This document shows, in pieces, positions 1 through 6,840 of a DNA stretch of 16,062 bases; within the stretch, counting starts at the first letter, position 1, and every line of letters starts with the position of its first letter. Both the position numbers and the translations under genes were made by a program. Under the pieces are notes generated by a model. That model saw only the letters and a program-made list of their open reading frames with translations, made no database searches and was not told the DNA's origin. The DNA is from Thermoflexales bacterium (GTDB lineage: Bacteria; Chloroflexota; Anaerolineae; Fen-1058): assembly GCA_030834835.1 (NCBI GenBank), contig JAUQXD010000201.1, positions 1 to 16,062 of the forward strand, read 5' to 3'.

Positions 1-513
1 GCCGCCGGCGGCAAGCCGCTGGGCAAGAAAGACCTCGGTCGGTTGGCGATGACGTACGGCAATGTCTACGTCGCGCAGATCGCGATGGGCGCGAACGATG
101 CCCAGACGATCAAGGCCATCGTCGAAGCCGAAGCCTACGACGGCCCGTCGTTGATCATCGCGTACTCGCACTGCATCAACCACGGCATCAACATGGCCAA
201 GGGCATGGAGCAGCAGAAGCTGGCCGTGCAGTCGGCTTACTGGCCGCTGTTCCGCTTCGACCCGCGCCGCGCTGCACACGGTGAAAATCCGTTTGTGCTG
301 GACAGCAAAGCGCCCGCGCTGCCGCTGGAGAAGTACATCTACAACGAGACGCGCTACAAGATGCTGACGCAGAGCAAGCCGGAAGTCGCCGCGCAGTTGC
401 TGGAAGAAGCGCAGGGCGACGTGATCAAGAAGTGGCATCTCTACGAACAGCTGGCCGCGATGAATTACAGCGGCAATGGCGATTCGGCGACGCAGATTAA
501 GGTGACGAAGTAG
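1..513 (+). CDS. nifJ: Pyruvate:ferredoxin (flavodoxin) oxidoreductase, C-terminal part (5' end outside window)
   Basis: The reading frame is open from base 1 to a TAG at 511-513 and gives 170 residues of the C-terminal end of a single-chain pyruvate:ferredoxin oxidoreductase. The family converts pyruvate, CoA and oxidised ferredoxin to acetyl-CoA, CO2 and reduced ferredoxin in the cytoplasm. The recognisable stretch is the thiamine-diphosphate-binding C-terminal domain: [20 protein letters not shown], then [16 protein letters not shown], then [12 protein letters not shown] and [10 protein letters not shown], all hallmarks of NifJ C-termini. The iron-sulfur and pyruvate-binding domains would lie upstream of the window. 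The TTG at 43 is not the start, because the homology runs through it to base 1. A PyrD-like gene follows 59 nt downstream on the same strand, a linkage commonly seen beside nifJ, so the two are probably co-transcribed. Confidence 0.95.
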   Translation, partial: AAGGKPLGKKDLGRLAMTYGNVYVAQIAMGANDAQTIKAIVEAEAYDGPSLIIAYSHCINHGINMAKGMEQQKLAVQSAYWPLFRFDPRRAAHGENPFVLDSKAPALPLEKYIYNETRYKMLTQSKPEVAAQLLEEAQGDVIKKWHLYEQLAAMNYSGNGDSATQIKVTK

Positions 514-554
514 ACCCTCACCCCCTGACCCCTCTCCCGACTTCGGGAGAGGGG
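514..554. repeat. Palindromic CT-rich repeat abutting the nifJ stop codon
   Basis: Directly after the nifJ TAG there is a run of C-rich 8-nt words (ccctcacc, ccctgacc, cctctccc) leading into a perfect 11-bp hairpin: cccctctcccg at 529-539 pairs with cgggagagggg at 544-554 around the loop actt. The 'CCCTCACCCCCTGACCCC...' type of element is, from general knowledge, a dispersed intergenic palindrome found in many environmental bacterial genomes. No T-tract follows, so it is not a canonical intrinsic terminator. It could still attenuate read-through or protect the nifJ mRNA end. The ribosome binding site of the next gene (aaggag, 561-566) is just downstream and is not occluded. Confidence 0.7.
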
Positions 555-572
555 CGTAACAAGGAGCCAAAC

Positions 573-1577
573 ATGATCGATCTATCCACCACCTATATGG
601 GTCTCACTCTGAAGAATCCGCTCGTGCCGTCGGCGTCGCCAATGTCGAAGTCGCTGGATAATATGAAGCGGCTGGAAGATCACGGCGCGGCCGCGATCGT
701 GCTGTATTCGCTGTTTGAGGAGCAGATCGAGCACGAGAGCAAAGAACTGAATCACTACCTGACCTATGGCGCAGAAAGCTACGCCGAGGCCGTGTCGTAC
801 TTCCCCGATCTGGGCGAGTACAACCTGGGGCCGGATCAATACCTCAATCACATTCGCAAGGCTAAAGCAGCGTTGCAGATTCCCGTCATTGCCAGCCTGA
901 ACGGCATCTCAAAGGGTGGCTGGACGCGCTACGCCAAATTGATGGAAGAAGCGGGCGCGGACGGGCTCGAGCTCAACGTCTATCACATCCCGACCGATGG
1001 CTTTGTCAGCAGCGGCGCGGTCGAGCAGATGTACCTGGATCTGGTGCGCGAAGTCAAAGCCACCGTCCAGATTCCCGTCGCCGTGAAGATGATGCATTTC
1101 TTCAGCAGCATTCCCTACATGGCCGCCCAGCTCGATCGGGCCGGGGCCAATGGGCTGGTGATGTTTAATCGCTTCTATCAGCCCGACATCGATCTGGAAA
1201 ACCTGGAAGTCGTCACCAATCTCACGCTGAGCAGCAGCTACGAACTGCGCTTGCGCTTGCGCTGGGTGGCGATCATGTTTGGTCAACTGGTCGCCGACAT
1301 GGCGGTGACCGGCGGCGTCCACACCGCCGAGGATGTCGTCAAGGCGATGATGGTCGGCGCGAAGGTGACGCAAATGGCGTCCGTGCTGCTGCACAACGGC
1401 GTGTCGGCTCTCAGCGATATCCTGGTCGACTTGCAGCGCTGGCTGGAAACGCACGAGTACGAATCGATCGCGCAGATGCAGGGCAGCATGAGCCAGCGTC
1501 ACGTGGCGAATACGGCGGCCTTCGAACGCGCCAACTACATGAAGGTCTTGCAGGCGTTCGAAGTGAATATGGCGTAG
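573..1577 (+). CDS. Dihydroorotate dehydrogenase-like FMN protein (PyrD-like, nifJ-linked)
   Basis: The 334-residue protein is a TIM-barrel flavoprotein of the dihydroorotate dehydrogenase-like family. Visible marks are the N-terminal [19 protein letters not shown], the strands IPVIASLNG (about 103-111), GLELNVY (131-137), IPVAVKMM (167-174) and the phosphate-binding end [19 protein letters not shown] (245-263). The ATG at 573 has a strong Shine-Dalgarno sequence, AAGGAG, 6 nt upstream. True class 1 enzymes carry the catalytic cysteine in an N-x-S-C-P-N motif after the fourth strand. Here that position reads NVYHIP, so ordinary dihydroorotate oxidation is doubtful. In the family this paralogue sits next to nifJ, which suggests a redox role tied to PFOR, but the substrate is unknown. 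The stop codon lies inside a short word array, and a terminator follows about 50 nt later. Confidence 0.9.
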   Translation: MIDLSTTYMGLTLKNPLVPSASPMSKSLDNMKRLEDHGAAAIVLYSLFEEQIEHESKELNHYLTYGAESYAEAVSYFPDLGEYNLGPDQYLNHIRKAKAALQIPVIASLNGISKGGWTRYAKLMEEAGADGLELNVYHIPTDGFVSSGAVEQMYLDLVREVKATVQIPVAVKMMHFFSSIPYMAAQLDRAGANGLVMFNRFYQPDIDLENLEVVTNLTLSSSYELRLRLRWVAIMFGQLVADMAVTGGVHTAEDVVKAMMVGAKVTQMASVLLHNGVSALSDILVDLQRWLETHEYESIAQMQGSMSQRHVANTAAFERANYMKVLQAFEVNMA

Positions 1578-1617
1578 TCAGTAGTTTGATAGTCGCGTAG
1601 TCACGTAGTGATAGTTG
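1571..1617. repeat. Degenerate 8-nt word array overlapping the PyrD-like stop codon
   Basis: Successive words ending in tagt run through the end of the gene: ggcgtagt (1571), cagtagt (1579), ttgatagt (1586), cgcgtagt (1594), cacgtagt (1602) and a partial gatagt. The spacing is 8, 7, 8, 8 and 8 nt. The TAG stop at 1575-1577 is part of the first word. No inverted copy is present, so this array does not fold into a long hairpin. It belongs with the other stop-codon-anchored arrays of the window, although the word itself is different. Confidence 0.65.
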
Positions 1618-1623
1618 ACACCG

Positions 1624-1665
1624 AAAACCTCCGGCGGGGCTGATGAAGGACCGTCGGAGGTTTTT
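1624..1665 (+). terminator. Intrinsic terminator after nifJ / PyrD-like operon
   Basis: aaaacctccg (1624-1633) pairs perfectly with cggaggtttt (1655-1664), and the right arm runs into a T5 tract at 1661-1665. The 21-nt loop is larger than usual but the A-tract/stem/T-tract layout is that of a rho-independent terminator. It ends the nifJ-PyrD-like unit and lies about 40 nt before the start of the next gene. That gene must therefore be expressed by read-through or from a promoter that I cannot identify here. Confidence 0.65.
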
Positions 1666-1708
1666 GCATGTACAGATCAGGGACTTCAACTTTCAAGGAG
1701 AGAGTGTC

Positions 1709-3844
1709 ATGCGTTTTTCGAGTCGATGGTTCAAGCAGGTTGTCATTGTAGTAGCAGTGTTGGGCTTGTTGACTGCGGCGTGGCCGAGTGTGGCGCAAGC
1801 CCGGAAGCCTGTTCCAGATCTTCAGCAATTTGGGCCGCTTGAGCAACGCTTCCAGCAGCCCGATAAATTTCTAGATACAGTTTCGGCAAACTTAAAATAT
1901 AGTCCCAATCATGCTGATGTAGGCCATGCAACCCCAACTCAGCTTGCGGGTACTGACCCGCGTTTATGGACAAAGGTTACGTTCGCTTCCTATCGAACCT
2001 CAGACTGGGAAATCTATGTTGCTAACGGCGATGGCAGTCTACCGCAACGCATTACCTACAGTTCCGGCTATGATGGTAGTCCACGCTTTAATCGAGCCGG
2101 CACACAAATCGCTTTTGTCTCCAAGCGCGACGGTCACTACGAGATTTACACGATGAATGCAGACGGTTCCAATCAAAAACGCTTAACCAATTCAAAAACG
2201 AATAAATACGGGCCAACTTGGTCACCAGATGGTACTCAAATTGCTTTCTATGACGACGCCTATGGCCGGGCCGACATTTGGGTGATTAATGCTGACGGGT
2301 CGAATCTACGACAACTCACTTTCTTCAACAGTTGGGATGGGCACCCAGCCTGGTCGCCTGATGGCTCAAAAATTGCCTACATTTCAACTGGCACCGGTGT
2401 ATATGAGTTATGGACTATGAATGCTGACGGGGCAAACCAGACGCGAGTTTATTATGCGCAATATGGCCTCTTATATCCCGACTGGTCTCCCGACGGATCA
2501 AAATTGATATTTAACATCAATTGGGGTGGCGATGGATTCTTAGATATTGGTACCGGAGCTCCTGATGGCACACAGTTCGCAATAATTGCCTCAACGAGTA
2601 CCAATACAGACCTACTAGCTCCAGTATGGGATCCAAGTGGACGGTTCTTCGCGTTTACAAACATCAATTGGATCTACTATCAGGGTAGCTGGTATTGGAC
2701 CGATGCCTATGTCATCGCCCGCGATTTATCCGGTAGCACAACTTGGCCTTTGGCAAACTCTGGTGAAGATTGGTGGGCTAGTTGGCACTCCTTGGACACA
2801 ATCCCACCGTCTTCATCGGCCAGCAGTCCAAACTGGTCGAACTCCGCCAACTTTGTCGTCGCTTGGTCAGGAAGCGATGCGGGGCAGTCTAGCATTGCCA
2901 CCTATGATGTTCAATATCGTGACGGGCCAAATGGCGCTTGGATCGACTGGCTACTGAATACAGCTGATACATCAGGCGTTTTTTCTGGTCGGTATAACCA
3001 TACCTATTACTTCCGCTCCCGCGCCCGCGATTTCGCCAGCAACCTCGAAGCCTATCCCGGCGGCAACGGCGACACCTCAACCACCGTTTATCAGTATTCT
3101 CTCTCCGGCCAAGTCCTTGGCAATCGCAATCAACCCGTGGCCGCCGCATCGGTCGAGACTGCCCCGACGACCATAAACGACAGTCTGTCTCGACACGACG
3201 GCCTATTCGATCTCTACTTTGCGTCGGGCGGCACTTACACGCTCACCACTACTCGCAACGCGTTCGGCGTATTGCCGCCGCTGTTTAATGTGAGTGTCCC
3301 CCTTTCAACTTCCTTGCCAACACTTTATCTGCCCCCGCTCAATGATCAACTCAGCGACGGCCACTTCGAAAGCGGCACGTTAGCGGCCTGGAATCCAATC
3401 GGCCTGCTCACCCCCACGATCACCTCCACCGCGCACACCGGCGAATACGCGGCCCTGTTGGGCGGCATCGTCCCATTGGATACGGTGAGCGGCGGCCCCT
3501 ATCTCAGCGCCATCGAGCAGACCATCACCATGTCCATGACGTTGACCGATGGCACATTATCGCTGTTGTATGAAGTGACTGCCGCCGATCCCCTCAGCGA
3601 TACGCTCACGGCCTATCTCGTCGGCCCGACCGACACGCTGACTTTCACGCTGCCCGTCACGGCAACGGCCTGGACCCATCACTGGTTCGATGTCTCAGCG
3701 TGGACGTCACCCACTGCCACTTTGCGCATCGAGTTATCAACGCCCGACAAAGAGCGCGAGGTCGGCGTCCTCGTCGATGAAGTGACCTGGGGATCGTCGG
3801 TCATCGGTTCACGCCCGATCTATCTGCCCGTCATGCGGCGCTAA
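1709..3844 (+). CDS. Secreted TolB/PD40-type beta-propeller protein with C-terminal sandwich domains
   Basis: The 711-residue product starts at ATG 1709, preceded by AAGGAG (1696-1701). An upstream ATG at 1643 lies inside the terminator and would spoil the signal peptide. Residues 1-31 form a signal peptide (hydrophobic VVIVVAVLGLLTAA, cleavage after AQA). Residues about 90-320 carry WD40-like PD40 propeller repeats: WSPDGTQIAF, WSPDGSKIAY, WSPDGSKLIF, each with a following xxWxxNADGxNxxxLT. Residues 366-460 look fibronectin-III-like, 461-540 resemble a carboxypeptidase-regulatory-like domain, and 545-696 form a jelly-roll-like domain opening with SDGHFESG. The last residues are RPIYLPVMRR. 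Function is unknown; a surface binding role is inferred. Codons in about 1850-2990 are markedly AT-richer (23/60 GC at 2161-2220) than in the 3' part (37/60 at 3481-3540), suggesting domain acquisition. Confidence 0.85.
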   Translation: MRFSSRWFKQVVIVVAVLGLLTAAWPSVAQARKPVPDLQQFGPLEQRFQQPDKFLDTVSANLKYSPNHADVGHATPTQLAGTDPRLWTKVTFASYRTSDWEIYVANGDGSLPQRITYSSGYDGSPRFNRAGTQIAFVSKRDGHYEIYTMNADGSNQKRLTNSKTNKYGPTWSPDGTQIAFYDDAYGRADIWVINADGSNLRQLTFFNSWDGHPAWSPDGSKIAYISTGTGVYELWTMNADGANQTRVYYAQYGLLYPDWSPDGSKLIFNINWGGDGFLDIGTGAPDGTQFAIIASTSTNTDLLAPVWDPSGRFFAFTNINWIYYQGSWYWTDAYVIARDLSGSTTWPLANSGEDWWASWHSLDTIPPSSSASSPNWSNSANFVVAWSGSDAGQSSIATYDVQYRDGPNGAWIDWLLNTADTSGVFSGRYNHTYYFRSRARDFASNLEAYPGGNGDTSTTVYQYSLSGQVLGNRNQPVAAASVETAPTTINDSLSRHDGLFDLYFASGGTYTLTTTRNAFGVLPPLFNVSVPLSTSLPTLYLPPLNDQLSDGHFESGTLAAWNPIGLLTPTITSTAHTGEYAALLGGIVPLDTVSGGPYLSAIEQTITMSMTLTDGTLSLLYEVTAADPLSDTLTAYLVGPTDTLTFTLPVTATAWTHHWFDVSAWTSPTATLRIELSTPDKEREVGVLVDEVTWGSSVIGSRPIYLPVMRR

Positions 3845-3874
3845 TTCAACCTCGCCGCTAAACGCGGCCTGTTA

Positions 3875-3925
3875 AAACATCAAGACCTCGATGGTCCAAC
3901 CAAACCCATCGAGGTCTTGATGTTT
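3875..3925. terminator. 20-bp perfect-stem bidirectional terminator between convergent genes
   Basis: Bases 3875-3894 and 3906-3925 are exact inverted repeats, giving a 20-bp perfect stem with an 11-nt loop (tccaaccaaac). Each arm ends in a short A/T run (aaac on the left, gttt on the right). It sits between the propeller gene (+) and the M23 gene (-), exactly where a shared terminator is expected. A smaller 5-bp hairpin (gccgc 3854-3858 with gcggc 3864-3868) precedes it. The poly-U tail is short on both strands, so the stem stability would have to do most of the work. Confidence 0.75.
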
Positions 3926-3960
3926 CCCGCATCCTGCATCTTGCATCCTGCATCTTCTAC
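3926..3960. repeat. 7-nt word array overlapping the stop codon of the M23 gene
   Basis: Five contiguous 7-nt units: cccgcat, cctgcat, cttgcat, cctgcat and cttctac, with perfect 7-nt spacing from 3926 to 3960. The complement of the M23 gene's TAG stop (3957-3959) lies in the last unit. The array begins at the base after the 20-bp hairpin. No inverted copy of the word is present here. Confidence 0.75.
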
Positions 3961-5807
3961 GGCTTACACCGCGTCTGCACGCTCACCTCATCCACGTACA
4001 GGCTCGTCACCAGGTTGCTGTCCGACATGCCCTTGAGGCTCAACCGCACGCGTCGATTGCCCCACGCCTCGAAGCCCGAAAACACCGCCTGTTCGCTGAC
4101 CCAGCTGCCTTTGACGGGGCTGAGGTTGCTCAATCCGATCTGCGGCGATAACTCGTTGCCTACCTGATTCTCGATCACCACCTCAAAGTGATCGTACACC
4201 ACCGGCTCAGTCTCTTGCGTTGTCAGCAGCCGCTTAAACGTCACCGTCAAGCCTTCCGTATAGTACGGCACCACGAACGCTTGCAGCGCTTCATCGTCGG
4301 CCGTGTCGCGCCCGCCCAGCCACAAACCATACGAGCCAGAGTAAGCGTGCGCCGCGCTGATTAGATCAGACGCATTGTTGCGCACCTGCACCCACGGCGC
4401 ACTGCCTGGCCCGTCCTCGAAGCCGCCGTTCGATAATAATTCTTGCCCCTCCACACAGGCCGGTTCCAGGCGCAGATCAACGCGCACGATCAGCGGCAGA
4501 TTGACCGTGTAAGTCAGCGTGTCCGTCGTCACGAACTTCGGGGCCAGGATCGACGATGCGAGGGACGCCGGGATCAGGCCTTGACCGGTTGTCTGCAACG
4601 AAACCGTCGGGGTATAGGGGTCGGGCAAACCGATCGGCGTCAGCGCCGGGCCGCCGTGCGCCTGAATGAACGCATCGGGGTTGACGTAGCCAGCGTTCGG
4701 CGGAAAGTTGTTGGGATGGATCAAGTAGGTGTAGCCGCGCCCGTAGTAAAACGAGGGTACGCTGTTGCAACTGGTGTTGACTGGATAGATCGCGTGGCCG
4801 TCCAGAAACCACCGCATCTCAAAATGCAGATGTGAATCACCCGGCTGATACAGAATCGTCCCGATCGGTTGGCCGCTCGAAACGAGCTGGCCCTGAAACA
4901 CCGCCACCGTTCCCAGATGCGCGTACATCGAGTAGATGGTGCGGCTGTCGGTGAGCACGTGACTCACGATAACTACGCGCCCCGGATAAGCGGCGTACGT
5001 GTCATCGTAAAACGCCACCTGCCCGTCGGCTGCGGCATAGACCGTCAGACCCGTGGCATCAACCCCGTCCGCGCGATATAGATCCATGCCGCTGTGCAGC
5101 ATGCGCGGCCACGTCACATTGAAGCACTTGCGCGGCGAATCCGGCAGCGCCAGATTGCGAATACCATAGCGCGTGTCGCTGGTGATGATGTTCCACTGCG
5201 TTTCAAACTGAGTGGTTGTTGGCAAATTGAACGGCGACCCAAATTGCTCGGCCACATTGGGGCCAGGCGTTTGCGGCAGTGGCGTCGTAGATGGAGTGGG
5301 AAACAAGTGCGGCAGGCGCGGCAGCCGTGGCTGCCGCGGAATCAATCGGAAAGATTGAAGCGCGTGATCGAAGGCGGCGCGCGCTTCGCGCGTGGCGGGG
5401 GCGGGCTCGATCGAGCCGTGGTCGCCGGCCGCCAACTCGATCTTGATCACCGCGCCGTCGATCTTGATCCAGTATGCCGTCGCCGCGTCGTTGATAGCCG
5501 CCTCCAATCCATTGACCTGTGTCGACTTGAACAGGCCGTTATCGGCGCGCGCCGCCAGAACCTCGGCCAGCGATCGATCGGCCGAGTTATCCAGCACGAC
5601 GATAGCATAGCCCTGATAGGGCGGCTGTTGATTCAGCGCCACGTACACCGCGTCGCCGGCCGCGTCGAGGCGCGCTTCGGCAGGATACTCGATCGCATAA
5701 CCCGCTGCGAAATCGGTGTACGTCAACCAGTCCGTCGATTGCGTGCGAGCGCCGGTCGCCGTCAACAGCCAGACCGCCACGCCGATGATCATCAAATGCA
5801 GTCGCAT
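3957..5807 (-). CDS. Secreted M23-family (LytM-like) metallopeptidase with C-terminal sandwich domain
   Basis: The 616-residue product begins with a signal peptide (residues 1 to about 22, MRLHLMIIGVAVWLLTATGA). ATG 5807 follows AGGGAG in a good position. Residues 26-155 form an uncharacterised N-terminal domain, followed by a Pro-rich linker (157-183). Residues about 210-330 are an M23 peptidase domain with its ligands intact: HSGMD (H238, D242), YAHLG (H297) and HLHFE (H326, H328). The family cleaves peptidoglycan cross-bridges or other glycine-rich peptides outside the membrane using zinc. Residues 455-613 form a jelly-roll-like domain opening NGGFEDG and closing SLYVDEVS, similar in layout to the C-terminal domain of the neighbouring propeller protein. 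An LP-rich strand (TVNLPLIVR, 434-442) precedes it. A cell-wall hydrolase anchored or targeted by its C-terminal domain is the likely role; the substrate is not known. Confidence 0.9.
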   Translation of the reverse strand: MRLHLMIIGVAVWLLTATGARTQSTDWLTYTDFAAGYAIEYPAEARLDAAGDAVYVALNQQPPYQGYAIVVLDNSADRSLAEVLAARADNGLFKSTQVNGLEAAINDAATAYWIKIDGAVIKIELAAGDHGSIEPAPATREARAAFDHALQSFRLIPRQPRLPRLPHLFPTPSTTPLPQTPGPNVAEQFGSPFNLPTTTQFETQWNIITSDTRYGIRNLALPDSPRKCFNVTWPRMLHSGMDLYRADGVDATGLTVYAAADGQVAFYDDTYAAYPGRVVIVSHVLTDSRTIYSMYAHLGTVAVFQGQLVSSGQPIGTILYQPGDSHLHFEMRWFLDGHAIYPVNTSCNSVPSFYYGRGYTYLIHPNNFPPNAGYVNPDAFIQAHGGPALTPIGLPDPYTPTVSLQTTGQGLIPASLASSILAPKFVTTDTLTYTVNLPLIVRVDLRLEPACVEGQELLSNGGFEDGPGSAPWVQVRNNASDLISAAHAYSGSYGLWLGGRDTADDEALQAFVVPYYTEGLTVTFKRLLTTQETEPVVYDHFEVVIENQVGNELSPQIGLSNLSPVKGSWVSEQAVFSGFEAWGNRRVRLSLKGMSDSNLVTSLYVDEVSVQTRCKP

Positions 5808-5826
5808 AACAGTTCTCCCTCACAAT

Positions 5827-5862
5827 AAAAAGTTGGAGGCTGCTGATCTTCCAGCCTCCAAC
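5827..5862 (-). terminator. Intrinsic terminator downstream of hbd (minus strand)
   Basis: gttggaggctg (5832-5842) and cagcctccaac (5852-5862) form a perfect 11-bp stem with a 9-nt loop. On the minus strand the stem is followed by TTTTT (complement of 5827-5831), a textbook rho-independent terminator. It closes the hbd transcript 15-20 nt before the M23 start codon. The right arm contains the same cctccaa word that makes up the adjacent array, so the terminator appears to be built from array words and their inverted copy. Confidence 0.8.
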
Positions 5863-5895
5863 CCCAACCTCCAATTTCCAACTTCCAACCTCTAA
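5855..5895. repeat. 7-nt word array overlapping the hbd stop codon
   Basis: Units cctccaa (5855), ccccaa (5862, 6 nt), cctccaa (5868), tttccaa (5875), cttccaa (5882) and cctctaa (5889) follow one another without gaps. The complement of the hbd TAG stop (5892-5894) is in the last unit. The array touches the terminator hairpin at its far end. Confidence 0.75.
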
Positions 5896-6740
5896 TAACT
5901 ATAAAATCCCCGCCCGCTCTTGCGCCCCAGCAGGCCCGCCGTCACCATCCGGCGTAGTAAGGGTGGAGCCGCGAAGCGCGGGTCTTTGAATTCATTGTAC
6001 ATCGCGTCGCCGATGAACAGACACGTGTCCAGCCCCACGAAGTCCGCTAATGTGAACGGGCCCATCGGGTGGTTGAGGCCCAGCTTGATGCCGGTGTCGA
6101 TATCCTCTTTGGTCGCCACACCGTTTTCCAGCGCGCGGATCGCATCGAACAGATACGGCACCAGCAGCAGATTCACGATGAAGCCGGGATTGTCTTTGGC
6201 GAAGACCAGCTGCTTATTGAGCAGCGCGCCCAGCGTGCGCACTTCGTCCAGCGTTTCATCGCTGGTCAACAGGCCGCGCACGATTTCGATCAGGGGCATG
6301 ACGGGCACCGGGTTGAAGAAGTGCAGCCCCACCACCCGATCGGCCCGCTGCGTCGCCGACGCGATTTCCGTGATCGATAGCGACGACGTGTTGGACGCGA
6401 GGATGGCCTCCGACTTGCAGATCACGTCCAGCTCGGTGAAGAGGGTCTTCTTCAGCGCCATGTTTTCTGTGGCCGCTTCGATGACCAGATCGCAGCCCGC
6501 GAAGTCGGTCAACTGCGTGGTGGTCGTGATGCGGCTCAACGCGGCGTCCGCGTCGGTCTGTGACAATTTGCCGCGCTCCACCCCTTTGCCGAACGATCGT
6601 TTCAGGTAGTTCAGGCCGCGCGCCAGCAGTTCGTCGTTGATCTCGCGCGCGGTGACGTTGACGCCCGCCCGCGCAAAGACCTCCACGATGCCGCTGCCCA
6701 TCTGTCCCATGCCGACCACGCCGACGGTTTGGATTGCCAT
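5892..6740 (-). CDS. hbd: 3-hydroxybutyryl-CoA dehydrogenase
   Basis: The 282-residue protein has the usual length for this family. It interconverts acetoacetyl-CoA and 3-hydroxybutyryl-CoA with NAD(P)H in the cytoplasm. Residues 6-30 give the Rossmann dinucleotide motif (GVVGMGQMGSG). The catalytic residues are all present: S119 in SNTSS, H140 and E152 in GLHFFNPVPVMPLIEIV, and N190 in PGFIVN. The C-terminal domain ends GLLGRKSGRGFYSY, as expected. ATG 6740 has AAAGGAG upstream. A thiolase lies directly upstream on the same strand (95 nt gap), so together they make the first two steps from acetyl-CoA to C4 acyl-CoA, or the last two of beta-oxidation. With PFOR nearby this fits an anaerobic or facultative acetyl-CoA metabolism, but the direction cannot be told from sequence. 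Confidence 0.95.
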   Translation of the reverse strand: MAIQTVGVVGMGQMGSGIVEVFARAGVNVTAREINDELLARGLNYLKRSFGKGVERGKLSQTDADAALSRITTTTQLTDFAGCDLVIEAATENMALKKTLFTELDVICKSEAILASNTSSLSITEIASATQRADRVVGLHFFNPVPVMPLIEIVRGLLTSDETLDEVRTLGALLNKQLVFAKDNPGFIVNLLLVPYLFDAIRALENGVATKEDIDTGIKLGLNHPMGPFTLADFVGLDTCLFIGDAMYNEFKDPRFAAPPLLRRMVTAGLLGRKSGRGFYSY

Positions 6741-6779
6741 GATGACTCCTTTGCGCTAGATTGTTGCTGCTTGAAGCAT

Positions 6780-6840
6780 ACTGCGTAATGCGTGATGCGT
6801 AAGAGACATCCCGTTACGCAGTACGTATTACGCATTATTC
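6780..6840. repeat. Inverted 7-nt word array at the thiolase stop codon
   Basis: Left units actgcgt (6780), aatgcgt (6787), gatgcgt (6794) face right units tacgcag (6815), tacgtat (6822), tacgcat (6829). Spacing is 7 nt throughout, including the two central units. Bases 6780-6802 can pair with 6814-6837 (19 of 23 positions complementary), with an 11-nt loop. The complement of the thiolase TAA stop (6835-6837) is part of the stem, so the stop codon itself would be base-paired in the mRNA. The structure lacks a T-tract but may act as a terminator or 3'-end stabiliser. Confidence 0.75.

Noticed and set aside
1615..1646. TTGACA at 1615 as a -35 box for the propeller gene
   Set aside because: No acceptable -10 hexamer lies 16-19 nt downstream, and the stretch is occupied by the terminator stem.
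1643..1708. Upstream ATG 1643 as start of the propeller gene
   Set aside because: It lies within the terminator loop, has no ribosome binding site and would put 22 charged residues before a good signal peptide; ATG 1709 has AAGGAG.
4477..4835. Overlapping frames within the M23 gene (4443-4835 plus, 4477-4812 minus)
   Set aside because: They are alternative frames of the well-supported M23 coding sequence and show no independent motifs.
5094..5828. Long plus-strand open frame (244 codons) opposite the M23 gene
   Set aside because: It is antisense to a gene with signal peptide and intact M23 motifs; its translation is Arg/Gln-rich with no domain, typical of a GC-rich shadow frame. The same applies to frames at 909-1502, 7597-8070 and 8854-9504.
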